Shown here piece by piece: positions 8,006 through 16,243 of a stretch of DNA of 42,798 bases (within the stretch, counting starts at the first letter, position 1; every line of letters starts with the position of its first letter). A program made the position numbers and the translations under genes. Source of the stretch: JANMDN01 sp031376285 (GTDB lineage Bacteria > Actinomycetota > Thermoleophilia > Miltoncostaeales > Miltoncostaeaceae); assembly GCA_031376285.1 (NCBI GenBank), contig JANMDN010000029.1, positions 1-42,798 of the forward strand. Direction: 5' to 3'. The notes beneath the pieces were generated by a model, which saw only the letters and a list, made by a program, of their open reading frames with translations, was not told the origin of the DNA and did no database searches.

Positions 8006-8036
8006 GACCGGCGGCGTCCCCTCGGCGCCGCCGGTC
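8006..8036 (+). terminator. Hairpin after OmpA-like gene
   Basis: GACCGGCGGCG at 8006-8016 pairs perfectly with CGCCGCCGGTC at 8026-8036, with a 9-nt loop, starting 4 nt after the stop codon. There is no T-run, as is common for actinobacterial terminators. It probably ends the lipoprotein-OmpA transcript before the cupredoxin gene. Confidence 0.7.
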
Positions 8037-8176
8037 CCTGAACGCGCAACGTTCCGCTCCTGACGCTGCGTCTGGCAGTCTCCGACTCGATCAAACGTCA
8101 AACCCTGACGAGTCGCTCATGTTCCTTAACGCGTTGCTCAACACGCCCGGCCCGCCACCCGGTACCCATTAGGGAC

Positions 8177-8509
8177 GTGATCGCGCACGCCCCGCCACCG
8201 TCGAACGTCCTCGTGTTTGCCGATGAGTTTCGACTGAATCCGAGTCGGAACATCGTGCGGTCTGGGGCCGTCCGCTTCCAGCTGAAGAACATCGGTGAGG
8301 ACGACCACGACATCGCCGTGCGACGCCGTGCCGCGAACGCGATCCCGAGCGCGAGCCCGATTGTCCGCCCAGGGAAGCTCGGCGAGCTCACCGTCCGCCT
8401 CCCCGCAGGCCGCTACGTCATCTTCTGCAGCGTCGGCGATCACGCGGCTCGAGGGATGCAGGGCGCATTCACCGTGATCCGGAGAAAGCCCCCATCGCGC
8501 GACGCGTAG
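8177..8509 (+). CDS. Cupredoxin-like small copper protein
   Basis: A 110-residue plastocyanin-fold protein. The type 1 copper ligands are all visible: His44 in EDDHDI, then Cys84, His89 and Met94 in the C-x4-H-x4-M loop of FCSVGDHAARGMQG. The preceding PAGRYVIFC is typical of the family. GTG 8177 is the only standard start in the frame; no signal peptide is encoded after it and none can be reached upstream with ATG, GTG or TTG. Cupredoxins are normally extracytoplasmic, so either an unusual start is used or the protein is exported by association. Its 3' end overlaps the likely beginning of the DUF1800 gene. A role as an electron carrier for the neighbouring exported proteins is inference. Confidence 0.78.
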   Translation: MIAHAPPPSNVLVFADEFRLNPSRNIVRSGAVRFQLKNIGEDDHDIAVRRRAANAIPSASPIVRPGKLGELTVRLPAGRYVIFCSVGDHAARGMQGAFTVIRRKPPSRDA

Positions 8510-9825
8510 ACCCAGCTGCCAATCGCCTCAAGGTCACTCGGCTCTACTGGCGAGCTGGCTTTGGCATGACGCCCGCCGATCGGGCGCGCCTGGCGGGAGT
8601 GCCGCTCGCCGCTGCTGTGGGCGAGCTGCTGGCCGTGCCGCGCGGGGCGGAGTTGACCTCGGTTCCGGGGCCAACCGTCGAGGGCAAATCCATCGACCCG
8701 GAGAACACCTACGGCCACGATGTGCTCTGGTGGCTCGACCGAGCGGTTCGAGCCCGCCATCAGCTCGTCGAGCGGATGACGCTGAACCTGCACGACCATT
8801 TCGCGACGTCAAACGACATGGTCGGCGACGTCAAGCTGATGACGGCGCAGTACCGGACGATTCGTCGCCACAGCACCGGCAGCTTCCGCGACCTCGCGCA
8901 AGCACTTGTCAAGGACCCGGCGATGCAGCTCTGGCTGGACCTTGCGAACTCGAGCAAGGACTCGCCGAACGAGAACTTCGCGCGTGAGCTCTTCGAGCTG
9001 TTCACCCTCGGCGTCAACAACGGTTACAGCGAACGGGACATTCGCGAGGCGGCGCGCGCGTTCACCGGCTTCACCTACGACTACGACAAGAAGTCCTTCG
9101 GCTACGACCCGGAGGCGCACGATCCGGGGAAGAAGCGGGTGCTCGGGCGCGTCGGCAACTTCAAGCCCGCCGACATTGTCAACCTCGCAATCGACCATCC
9201 GAAGCACGCGCCGTATCTCTGCAACAAGATCTGGGGCTACTTCACCCCTGAGCCCTGCCCGAAGGATGCGCTCAAACGCATGGTCGCCGTCTACCGAGGC
9301 TCCGGAACACGGCTGCGCCCCGTTCTCCAGGTGATCCTCTCGCACCCTGCCCTCTACGGAAACCTGACGCAGCCCGACCAGGTCAAGCCGCCGGTTGTCC
9401 TCGTCGCCGGGATGATTCGTCAGACGGGTCGCCACGTCGATACCGAGGCATGGTCAGGCGAGCTTGAGCGGATGGGTCAGCGGCCGTTCTATCCGCCGAA
9501 CGTCAGTGGCTGGGAGCAGAACGACGCCTGGCTGTCGACGTCCACGATCCAGGCCCGATTCGACGCCGCGGGGCTCCTCATTCGGGACTCGATCCGGGAC
9601 GGCGGTGTGCCGAAGTCCCAGACACTCGCCCAGGCGATCACCGCGGCCCGCGCGTGGGCGGGCGACCCGTGGACCAGCCCGCGGACCAAGCGGGCGATGA
9701 CAACCTATGGAACGCGACTGCTGAAGGATCGCGCGGACGGCAACGAGGCCGATCACTACTTCGCCGAGCGTCAGCGCGTGCTTCGCCACATGCTGATCGC
9801 CGGTCCCGACGCCCAGGTGAGCTGA
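8494..9825 (+). CDS. DUF1800 family protein, copy 2, start unclear
   Basis: Second DUF1800 protein, about 443 residues, paralogous to copy 1 with the same motifs (NLHDHFATSNDMVGDVKLM, SPNENFARELFELFTLG, FYPPNVSGWEQNDAWL). The first standard start, ATG 8566, lies inside the conserved motif RLYWRAGFGMTP. The frame upstream still encodes homologous residues (RLKVTRLYWRAGFG), and at 8494 it reads IARRV where copy 1 reads MARRP: ATC stands where ATG is expected. I therefore extend the gene to 8494. Either ATC is the start codon, or ribosomes enter from the overlapping cupredoxin frame, or the ATG was lost. The stop overlaps the next ATG by one base (TGATG). Confidence 0.85.
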   Translation: MARRVDPAANRLKVTRLYWRAGFGMTPADRARLAGVPLAAAVGELLAVPRGAELTSVPGPTVEGKSIDPENTYGHDVLWWLDRAVRARHQLVERMTLNLHDHFATSNDMVGDVKLMTAQYRTIRRHSTGSFRDLAQALVKDPAMQLWLDLANSSKDSPNENFARELFELFTLGVNNGYSERDIREAARAFTGFTYDYDKKSFGYDPEAHDPGKKRVLGRVGNFKPADIVNLAIDHPKHAPYLCNKIWGYFTPEPCPKDALKRMVAVYRGSGTRLRPVLQVILSHPALYGNLTQPDQVKPPVVLVAGMIRQTGRHVDTEAWSGELERMGQRPFYPPNVSGWEQNDAWLSTSTIQARFDAAGLLIRDSIRDGGVPKSQTLAQAITAARAWAGDPWTSPRTKRAMTTYGTRLLKDRADGNEADHYFAERQRVLRHMLIAGPDAQVS

Positions 9826-11213
9826 TGAATCCCCGTCGCCGTGGCTGTACGGATTGGCATCGCACACAGTCAAGTTTGCCGAGGCCGGGCTCGATGGGGA
9901 TCGTCCCCGTGCCCGCCGAAGCGCTGGAGCTCGGCCTTGCCGAGTTCGCCAGGTCCGGTGGCCTCACGCGTCGCGACGCCCTCGCTGGCGGGGTTGGCTT
10001 GTTGGTCGGCGCGATGGGCCTTCCGGGCCTCTCGACCCGCCGAATGCTCGAGGCCGCAAGCGCGGCAGCGGCCGGCGCGCCAAACGCGAAAACCCTCGTG
10101 CTCATCTACCAGGACGGTGGGAACGACGGTCTGAACACACTCGTCCCCCTCGCCGACCCTCGCTACCTGCGGCTGCGAAAGCGCATCGGCATCCCAGCGG
10201 AGAAGACGCTTGCGCTTAACGGCGTCTCCGACTTCGGCTGGCACCCGGCGCTTGGAGGCCTGAAGCGCCTCTTCGACGCCGGCAAGGTCGCGGTGCTGCC
10301 ATCGGTCGACTTCGCAAACCCGGATCAGTCGCACTTCAACTCCCAGGCCTACTGGAGGTCGGGCATCGTCGGACCCGCGCCCGACCGCACCGGCTGGCTC
10401 GGACGCGCGCTCGACGTGATCGGCACCCCGGACAACCCGCTCCAGGGCATCAGCGTCACCTACGGCTTTGACCCGGTACTGCGTTCGAAGAGGGCGCCGG
10501 CCGCGACGGTGTACGACCCCAGTGGATTCGGCTTCTACCTCCACGATGTCTACGACAACGACGCCATGACCCGGGCCTACCGCGACATGTCCGCCCGCGC
10601 TGGTTCGCCGGCCCTGCGGGCAGCCCAGGACGCGTATGCCAACTCGATTCGGATTCTCGACCAGATCAAGCCGCTCCAAGTCGACGAGAAGGACCTCCCC
10701 GCTCCGCCGAAGCCCTACGCCGACAGCGAGCTTGGCAAGTCGCTTCGCCAGCTCGCCCGGATGCTCCACGCGGGATTCGGTACGCGTGTGGCGACGTTGA
10801 ACGCGGGAGGCGGCTACGACACCCACGACAGCCAGCCTGAAAAGCACACCGAACTCCTGACCGACCTCGGGACGTCGCTTGAGGCGTGGCAGGCCGACCT
10901 GGATGCGCGCGGCATCGCTGACCGCGTCCTCACGATGGTGTGGAGCGAGTTCGGCCGCCGGCCAGAAGACAACGAGTCAAACGGCACCGACCACGGTGCC
11001 GGCGGTTTGGTGCTCGTCGTCGGGAACGGCGCAAACGGTGGAATCCAGAGTGAGTTTCCGGGCCTCGGACGTCTCGACGAAGACGACAACCTGCTCGTCT
11101 CGACCGAGTTCCGAACTGTCTATGCGACCCTCCTTGAGCAATGGCTCGGGATCGAGGCCGCACGCGTGCTCCCGGGAATCGACGCGAAGCGCCTGCCGAT
11201 CATTCGGGCCTGA
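9825..11213 (+). CDS. DUF1501 family exported protein, copy 2
   Basis: A 462-residue DUF1501 protein paralogous to the product of 2823-4205. It starts MNPRRRGCTDWH, carries a twin-arginine-like signal GGLTRRDALAGGVG, then the same core motifs: YQDGGNDGLNTLVPL, FANPDQSHFNS, GGYDTHDSQ and GTDHGAGG. The first motif has Tyr where copy 1 has His (HQDGG), a substitution beside the presumed metal site that may mark a functional difference. The ATG overlaps the DUF1800 stop by one base. Unlike copy 1, no hairpin element follows; the next gene starts 20 nt later, so transcription may continue. Confidence 0.9.
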   Translation: MNPRRRGCTDWHRTQSSLPRPGSMGIVPVPAEALELGLAEFARSGGLTRRDALAGGVGLLVGAMGLPGLSTRRMLEAASAAAAGAPNAKTLVLIYQDGGNDGLNTLVPLADPRYLRLRKRIGIPAEKTLALNGVSDFGWHPALGGLKRLFDAGKVAVLPSVDFANPDQSHFNSQAYWRSGIVGPAPDRTGWLGRALDVIGTPDNPLQGISVTYGFDPVLRSKRAPAATVYDPSGFGFYLHDVYDNDAMTRAYRDMSARAGSPALRAAQDAYANSIRILDQIKPLQVDEKDLPAPPKPYADSELGKSLRQLARMLHAGFGTRVATLNAGGGYDTHDSQPEKHTELLTDLGTSLEAWQADLDARGIADRVLTMVWSEFGRRPEDNESNGTDHGAGGLVLVVGNGANGGIQSEFPGLGRLDEDDNLLVSTEFRTVYATLLEQWLGIEAARVLPGIDAKRLPIIRA

Positions 11214-11233
11214 CCGCTCGGTAGATTCCCGGC

Positions 11234-11446
11234 GTGGCCGACGACTCGACGCCGAAAACGGCAGAACCCGGAGAAGATGGCCCCCTCCTGGATGAGTTGG
11301 CCGAACGCTTCGAGCGGTTCCGGATCCTTCGCAACAACGATGAGGACACCGACGACGCGCGAACGATTGCGCTGGTTGCGATCATCCTGACGGCCATCGG
11401 TTGGCTGATCATTCCGGTCACGCCCGCCATCGTCTTCTGGCGCTAG
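11234..11446 (+). CDS. Small single-pass membrane protein
   Basis: A 70-residue protein of unknown function. The first 44 residues are acidic and hydrophilic, with a helix-like DELAERFERFRIL segment; the last 25 form one hydrophobic span (IALVAIILTAIGWLIIPVTP) ending in FWR at the membrane edge. Start GTG 11234. It sits 20 nt after the DUF1501 gene and 14 nt before the DUF62 gene, so it is probably co-transcribed. Its short size makes the call depend on composition and spacing only. Confidence 0.6.
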   Translation: MADDSTPKTAEPGEDGPLLDELAERFERFRILRNNDEDTDDARTIALVAIILTAIGWLIIPVTPAIVFWR

Positions 11447-11460
11447 CGGCGTTCAACCTG

Positions 11461-12258
11461 ATGAGGCCGGTCATCACACTGCTGACCGACTACGGACCGG
11501 GGACCGAGCACGTCGGCGCGCTGCACGCGGTTATCGTCACGGGGTGTCCGGCGGCCGACCGGATCGACCTCGCGCACGACATTCCGCCCGGCGACGTCCT
11601 CTGGGGAGGTCTGCTCCTTGCGCAGCTTGCCGCCGCCAGTCCAGTGGGCACGCATCTCGCGGTCGTCGATCCGGGGGTCGGGACGACTCGCCGATCCGTC
11701 GCGATCGCCTGTGAGGACGGTCGCGTGCTCGTCGGCCCCGACAACGGCCTCCTCATGTTCGCGGCCGACCGCTTCGGCGCGCGGGCTGCGGTCGTGGTCG
11801 CCGCCCCGCCGGACGCAGCGGCGACCTTCCACGGGCGCGACGTGTTCGCCCCGGCCTGTGCTCGGCTCGCGAGTGGTGTGGGCCTCGCCTCGCTCGGCTC
11901 GCCCGTGGAGGTCGAGTCGCTCATTCGTGTGCCGATCCCGGTGACGACGACCGAACGGGGGAGGATCGAGACCTGTCTGCTCGGCATCGATCGCTTCGGC
12001 AACCTCGCGCTGGCGGCCGGACCGCAAGCGCTGGCCGCGGCCGGCATCGCCACCGGCGATTTGCTGCGGGTGAGTGGCGCGGCGGCCGCTCTCGACGCCC
12101 GGGTTGCTCGGACGTTCGCCGACGTCGCGTCCGGCGTTCCACTCGTCTACGTCGACGCTCACGGCCTTCTCGCGGTTTCGATCAACGGTGGTAACGCACA
12201 CGAGCAGCTTTCTGTGAAACCTGCGGAAACCATCATTTTGGCGTTGCACGGGCGGTGA
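11461..12258 (+). CDS. SAM hydroxide adenosyltransferase (DUF62 family)
   Basis: A 265-residue member of the DUF62 family, related to the fluorinase/chlorinase fold, whose common members hydrolyse S-adenosylmethionine to adenosine and methionine. Motifs are ITLLTDYG at the N-terminus, VVDPGVGTTRR, GPDNGLL and GIDRFGNLAL in the C-terminal barrel. ATG 11461 was chosen because the conserved fold starts at once (MRPVITLLTDYG); the longer frame from 11401 overlaps the small membrane protein gene. No halogenase-type insertion is apparent, so hydrolysis is the likely activity. It follows the membrane protein gene at short distance. Confidence 0.88.
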   Translation: MRPVITLLTDYGPGTEHVGALHAVIVTGCPAADRIDLAHDIPPGDVLWGGLLLAQLAAASPVGTHLAVVDPGVGTTRRSVAIACEDGRVLVGPDNGLLMFAADRFGARAAVVVAAPPDAAATFHGRDVFAPACARLASGVGLASLGSPVEVESLIRVPIPVTTTERGRIETCLLGIDRFGNLALAAGPQALAAAGIATGDLLRVSGAAAALDARVARTFADVASGVPLVYVDAHGLLAVSINGGNAHEQLSVKPAETIILALHGR

Positions 12259-12308
12259 CGTCCGGTCGAGACTGCCCTCCCGTCGACTCGACAACGAGGA
12301 GGAGGACC

Positions 12309-12788
12309 ATGAGACGAGCCCGCCACCCGGCGCTGCTCCTCGGTGTTTCCCTGGCACTGGTTTCCGGCGTGGGCATTTCGGCCGCCCACGACACACACGC
12401 CAAGAAGGCCGTCAAGAAGATCGTCAAAAAGAAGCCCGCTCCCAAGGCTGAGATCCTCTGGGCGGTCGTGAGCGGCCGAGTCGCCCCCGTACAGCCGAAG
12501 ATCCTTCGCGGACGGGGTGTGGTGAAGGTGAGCCGATTCGGCACCGGCGGCCAATACGACCAGGCGAGAGGCTTCATCGTGCGCTTCAATCGCAAGGTCA
12601 ACAGGTGCGCCTACGTCGCCACGGTCCGAAATGGCGGCCCCGGCGATCAATCCATCCCGCTGCGCACGGGCGTGTCCGGGGCGCCGAACCGCAAGACGAT
12701 CTACGTCACCGTCGAGCTGCGGCCCGGCCAGGCGCAGTACTCACCGGCGACGCCCGATCCCTCATTCTTCGTCGCAGCCATCTGCTGA
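12309..12788 (+). CDS. Secreted basic protein of unknown function
   Basis: A 159-residue protein with a signal peptide (residues 1 to about 26, ending GISAAHDTHA) followed by a lysine-rich stretch, AKKAVKKIVKKKPAPKAE, and a 110-residue domain I do not recognise (from ILWAVVSGRV to SFFVAAIC). Two cysteines, one mid-domain (NRCAYV) and one at the C-terminus, could form a disulfide. ATG 12309 has an excellent ribosome-binding site (GAGGAGGA just upstream). It ends the plus-strand run, and a strong hairpin follows. Confidence 0.72.
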   Translation: MRRARHPALLLGVSLALVSGVGISAAHDTHAKKAVKKIVKKKPAPKAEILWAVVSGRVAPVQPKILRGRGVVKVSRFGTGGQYDQARGFIVRFNRKVNRCAYVATVRNGGPGDQSIPLRTGVSGAPNRKTIYVTVELRPGQAQYSPATPDPSFFVAAIC

Positions 12789-12837
12789 CGAACCTCCAAG
12801 TCGTGTCTGGACGGCCGGGCGGACGTCCAGGCACTGC

Positions 12838-12870
12838 GGTCAGCCGGCCTCGAACTCGGGCCGGCTGACC
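12838..12870. terminator. Bidirectional terminator hairpin
   Basis: GGTCAGCCGGCC at 12838-12849 pairs perfectly with GGCCGGCTGACC at 12859-12870 (12 bp, 9-nt loop), midway between the convergent secreted-protein gene and pntB. It should stop transcription from both sides. Confidence 0.8.
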
Positions 12871-12883
12871 AGGCCGAGTCTCG

Positions 12884-14293
12884 CTAGTGGAAGCCCGAGT
12901 CGCGCGTGCCGGCGATGTCGGTCGCAAGTTCAGTCACCACTGACTTCGCATCGCCGAAGACCATGAGCGTCTTCGGGTTGAAGAAGAGCTCGTTCTCCAC
13001 GCCGGCAAACCCGGCGCGCATGCTGCGCTTGACGACCATCACACACGCCGCCTGGTCGACGTTCAGGATCGGCATCCCGTAGATCGGGCTCGCCTTGTCG
13101 TGGCGCGCCGCGGGGTTTACGACGTCGTTTGCGCCGAGGACGAGAACCACGTCAACCTGTGGGAAGTCGGGGTTGATGTCGTCCATGTCGATGAGCTTGT
13201 CGTAGGGCACGTTGGCCTCGGCAAGCAGCACGTTCATGTGGCCGGGCATCCGGCCGGCGACCGGGTGGATCGCGTACTTGACCTCGACGCCTTCCTTCTC
13301 AAGCAGGTCGGCCAGCTCACGAACCTTGTGCTGGGCCTGGGCGACGGCCATCCCGTAGCCCGGGACGACAACCACGAGGCGGCTTGCCTTGAGGATCTCA
13401 GCAGCCTCGTCGGTTGAAGCGGAGCGGACCTGACCGGCGGCATCTCCACCGGTTGCGGCCGCGCTTGCGTCGACCGCGCCGAATGCCCCAAAGAGCACGT
13501 TGCGAAATGAGCGATTCATCGCGCGGCACATGATGATCGAGAGGATCAGGCCCGACATGCCGTCGAGTGCTCCGGCGACGATGAGGAGCTTGTTCTCCAG
13601 CACGAACCCAAGGGCTGCGGCCGAAAGGCCTGCGTAACTGTTGAGAAGCGCGATGACGGTCGGCATGTCGGCGCCACCGATCGGGATGATCAGCAACACG
13701 CCGAAGACGAGGCCGAGCACGATCAGGATCGGGACGAGCCAGCTTGTCGTCGGCGAGAAGATGAGCACGATGATGATCGCCGCGGCGACACCCAGGACGG
13801 CGAAGTTCCCGAGGTTCTGCCCCTTGTACGTGATCGGGCGCTGCGGGAGCATTTCGTGGAGTTTGCCGGCGGCCATGATGCTTCCCGTGAAGACGAGGCA
13901 ACCGAGAACGATCTCGAAACCGAGGACACCCGCCTCGAACTTTCCGAGGTCGGTCCTGTTGAGGTAGTAGTGCGAGACACCAACGAGGCCTGCCGCGAGC
14001 GCTCCGAAGGCGTGCGAGAGGGCGATTCGTTCGGGCATCGCGGTCATCGGGACCTTGAGGCCGAGCGGGATGCCGATGGCCGTACCGATCACGAGCGCGA
14101 GGGCAACGAGCGCGAAGCCCTCACCGGTGATCCCGGGGCTCATGAGCGTCGCGACGACGGCGATCGCGAAGCCGATCTCGCCAGCGAAAATGCCACGGCG
14201 CGCGGTCGGAGCCGACGACATCCACTTGAGCGACAGCGCGAAGCCGATCGCACCGAGGAGGTACATCAGCTCGATCCAGTTCCCCCGTGTCAC
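12884..14293 (-). CDS. pntB: NAD(P) transhydrogenase subunit beta
   Basis: The NADP(H)-binding, membrane-spanning subunit of proton-translocating transhydrogenase, which couples the proton gradient to hydride transfer between NADH and NADP+. The 469-residue product has about nine hydrophobic spans in its first 280 residues and an NADP-binding domain with the hallmark VVPGYGMAVAQAQ, then AGRMPGHMNVLLAEA, VLGANDVVNPAA and KRSMRAGFAGVEN. It is the last gene of a three-gene operon; its start overlaps the stop of pntAB by 4 nt. Confidence 0.96.
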   Translation of the reverse strand: MTRGNWIELMYLLGAIGFALSLKWMSSAPTARRGIFAGEIGFAIAVVATLMSPGITGEGFALVALALVIGTAIGIPLGLKVPMTAMPERIALSHAFGALAAGLVGVSHYYLNRTDLGKFEAGVLGFEIVLGCLVFTGSIMAAGKLHEMLPQRPITYKGQNLGNFAVLGVAAAIIIVLIFSPTTSWLVPILIVLGLVFGVLLIIPIGGADMPTVIALLNSYAGLSAAALGFVLENKLLIVAGALDGMSGLILSIIMCRAMNRSFRNVLFGAFGAVDASAAATGGDAAGQVRSASTDEAAEILKASRLVVVVPGYGMAVAQAQHKVRELADLLEKEGVEVKYAIHPVAGRMPGHMNVLLAEANVPYDKLIDMDDINPDFPQVDVVLVLGANDVVNPAARHDKASPIYGMPILNVDQAACVMVVKRSMRAGFAGVENELFFNPKTLMVFGDAKSVVTELATDIAGTRDSGFH

Positions 14294-14613
14294 GACTGGC
14301 CCTCCACGTTTGCGGCGGGCTTCGGTCGCTCACTGCGCTTGAACATCCTGAGCATCTTGTCGGTGATGAGAAAACCACCGACGACGTTGATCGTCGAGGC
14401 GATCACGGCGATAAAGCCCATGATCGTCGAGTACGTGTGGTCGGCGTGGCCGAGGATCACGATCGACCCGACAAGCGCGATCGCCGAGAGCGCATTGGTC
14501 AGGGCCATGAGCGGTGTGTGCAGGAGCTTCGGGACCCGACGGATGACCTCGAGGCCGAGGAAACCGGCAAGCGCAAACACGAAGAGCCCGCTGATGATCA
14601 CGTCGGCACTCAC
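14290..14613 (-). CDS. pntAB: NAD(P) transhydrogenase subunit alpha part 2
   Basis: A 107-residue membrane subunit equivalent to the C-terminal membrane part of E. coli PntA, encoded separately as in many actinobacteria and alphaproteobacteria. It has three hydrophobic spans, with FLGLEVIRRVPKLLHTPLMA and LTNALSAIALVG being the conserved core. It overlaps both neighbours by 4 nt, so the three subunits are translationally coupled. Confidence 0.93.
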   Translation of the reverse strand: MSADVIISGLFVFALAGFLGLEVIRRVPKLLHTPLMALTNALSAIALVGSIVILGHADHTYSTIMGFIAVIASTINVVGGFLITDKMLRMFKRSERPKPAANVEGQS

Positions 14614-15830
14614 GAGGCGGTCTCCTTGGTGTCAGGGGTGGGAGGTGTCGGAAGTGGGGCGCCTATCGCTTGGAGCACGCGCGGGTGGATCACGGCGCCG
14701 TGATCGCTGACGAGCGACTCTCGGATGATGTCGTCGTCGAGATCGACCGTGATGGCCTTGTCCTTGACGAGCAGTCCGAGCATGTTGGCGACGTTCTTCG
14801 CGTACATGAGGCTCGCGTCGTGCGGAGCGCTTGCCGCGATGTTCACGGGGCCGATGATGATCACGCCGCCGTGATCGATTGCCCGGCCCGCCTTGGTCAG
14901 CTGGCAGTTGCCGCCCTGCTCGGCGGCCAGGTCGATCACGACCGAGCCGGGAGCCATGCCCTCGACGAGTTCGGTGGTCAGCAGGATCGGGGCTTGGCGT
15001 CCCTGCACCTGCGCGGTGGTGATCACGACGTCGCTTCCAGCGACGGTCTTCGCCATGAGCTCGCGTTGCTTGCGCAGCGTGTCCTCAGACAGCTCGGCGG
15101 CGTAGGCACCGGAGCCGCCCTCCTGCCCCGTCTCGAGCGGGACTTCGACAAAGCGCGCTCCGAGGCTCTGGACCTCCTCCTTGACGGCTCCGCGGACGTC
15201 GTAGGCCTCGACGACCGCGCCGAGCCTGCGCGCCGTCGCGATTGCCGAGAGCCCCGCAACGCCTGCGCCCATCACGAAGACGCGGGCGGGCGGGATCGTC
15301 CCCGCTGCGGTCGTCATGAGCGGGAAGAGCTTTGGCGAGGCTTCTGCCGCAAGCAGCACGGCCTTATAGCCGGCGACGACGGCCTGCGACGAGAGGACGT
15401 CCATTGCCTGGGCACGGCTCGTCCGGGGCACCAGCTCGAGCGCGAAGAGGCGCACCCCTTTGGCGGCGATGGCCGCGGCGACTTCAGGGGCGGCAAGTGG
15501 AGCGGCCATACCGATGACGATCTGCCCGCCACGCAGGTGGTCGAGGTCGGGGCTCGCCGGGTTGCCCGCGAGGACGCGGACCGCGGCCAGAATGTCGGCT
15601 CCGAGCGCGTCGACACGGCTCGTGATCGTCGCGCCTTTTTCGGCGTAGGCCTGATCTGAAAACCCGGCGCGTTGTCCAGCACCGGATTCGACCATGACGT
15701 TGAGCCCCGCGCGGACGAGGCCGCTCAACACCGCGGGGGTGATCGCCACGCGGGCCTCACCCTCCAATGTCTCGCGTACCACCCCGAGGGTGATTGGTAC
15801 GGGCTCTGCTCCTGCGGCGGTGTCCGACAT
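14610..15830 (-). CDS. pntAA: NAD(P) transhydrogenase subunit alpha part 1
   Basis: The soluble NAD(H)-binding subunit, 406 residues, related to alanine dehydrogenase. The N-terminal VVRETLEGEARVAITP is the usual signature, followed by the Rossmann motif FVMGAGVAGLSAIATARRLGA and YDVRGAVKEEVQSLGARF. ATG 15830 was chosen because it gives a short, normal N-terminus (MSDTAAG) and upstream residues have no homology. AGGAG lies about 12 nt before it. It leads the pntAA-pntAB-pntB operon. Confidence 0.95.
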   Translation of the reverse strand: MSDTAAGAEPVPITLGVVRETLEGEARVAITPAVLSGLVRAGLNVMVESGAGQRAGFSDQAYAEKGATITSRVDALGADILAAVRVLAGNPASPDLDHLRGGQIVIGMAAPLAAPEVAAAIAAKGVRLFALELVPRTSRAQAMDVLSSQAVVAGYKAVLLAAEASPKLFPLMTTAAGTIPPARVFVMGAGVAGLSAIATARRLGAVVEAYDVRGAVKEEVQSLGARFVEVPLETGQEGGSGAYAAELSEDTLRKQRELMAKTVAGSDVVITTAQVQGRQAPILLTTELVEGMAPGSVVIDLAAEQGGNCQLTKAGRAIDHGGVIIIGPVNIAASAPHDASLMYAKNVANMLGLLVKDKAITVDLDDDIIRESLVSDHGAVIHPRVLQAIGAPLPTPPTPDTKETAS

Positions 15831-16243
15831 ACTCAGCGTTGCTCCTGCGAGGCCAGTGGGTTGACGCGGCCCGCACAAATCAGAACCCCAGCGACGCAAG
15901 CGTCGACGTGGAGCGCGGCGTGAGGACAGCGGGGAAGACGGAGGATGTCACCGGGGTGACTCCCGGCGTCCGAAGCATACGTCAAGGCGACTTCCTGGCA
16001 GCGTTGGACAGCGTGCGAACGGTTAGGTACCGCACCCGAGCGGGCCTTGTCAACGAATGACGCCAATCGGGGTCGCTTGGCCCCGAATCTATGGCCGACG
16101 GACCATGATCGCGCGCGACGCTGAGCGAATGGCGGTCGTGTCCGAACATTTCTTGACTGTCAAGAACACCCCCTTTTTTGACAGTCAGCGATCAATTCGC
16201 CGGGTGTCTTCGGGGGAGCGCCTGCGGCGAGTAGGGTCGGTTG
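15831..16243. other. Divergent intergenic region with hairpin copy 4
   Basis: A 413-bp gap between pntAA (minus) and the ABC exporter gene (plus). A TTGACA hexamer on the minus strand (16048-16053) could be a -35 element for the pnt operon, but no convincing -10 follows at the right distance. A diverged member of the hairpin family lies at 16154-16187. No coding frame is supported. Confidence 0.45.
16154..16187. repeat. Hairpin element, copy 4 (diverged)
   Basis: TGACTGTCAA at 16154-16163 pairs with TTGACAGTCA at 16178-16187. The core matches the three hairpins at 4213-4582, including both TGACNGTCA half-palindromes, but the loop differs and the outer stem is lost. It lies upstream of the ABC exporter gene rather than downstream of a gene, so here it cannot be a simple terminator. 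Confidence 0.75.

Noticed and set aside
16021..16053. TTGACA-based promoter for the pnt operon on the minus strand
   Set aside because: The -35 hexamer is perfect, but the best -10 at 18-bp spacing (TACCTA) matches poorly, so I mention it without calling a promoter.
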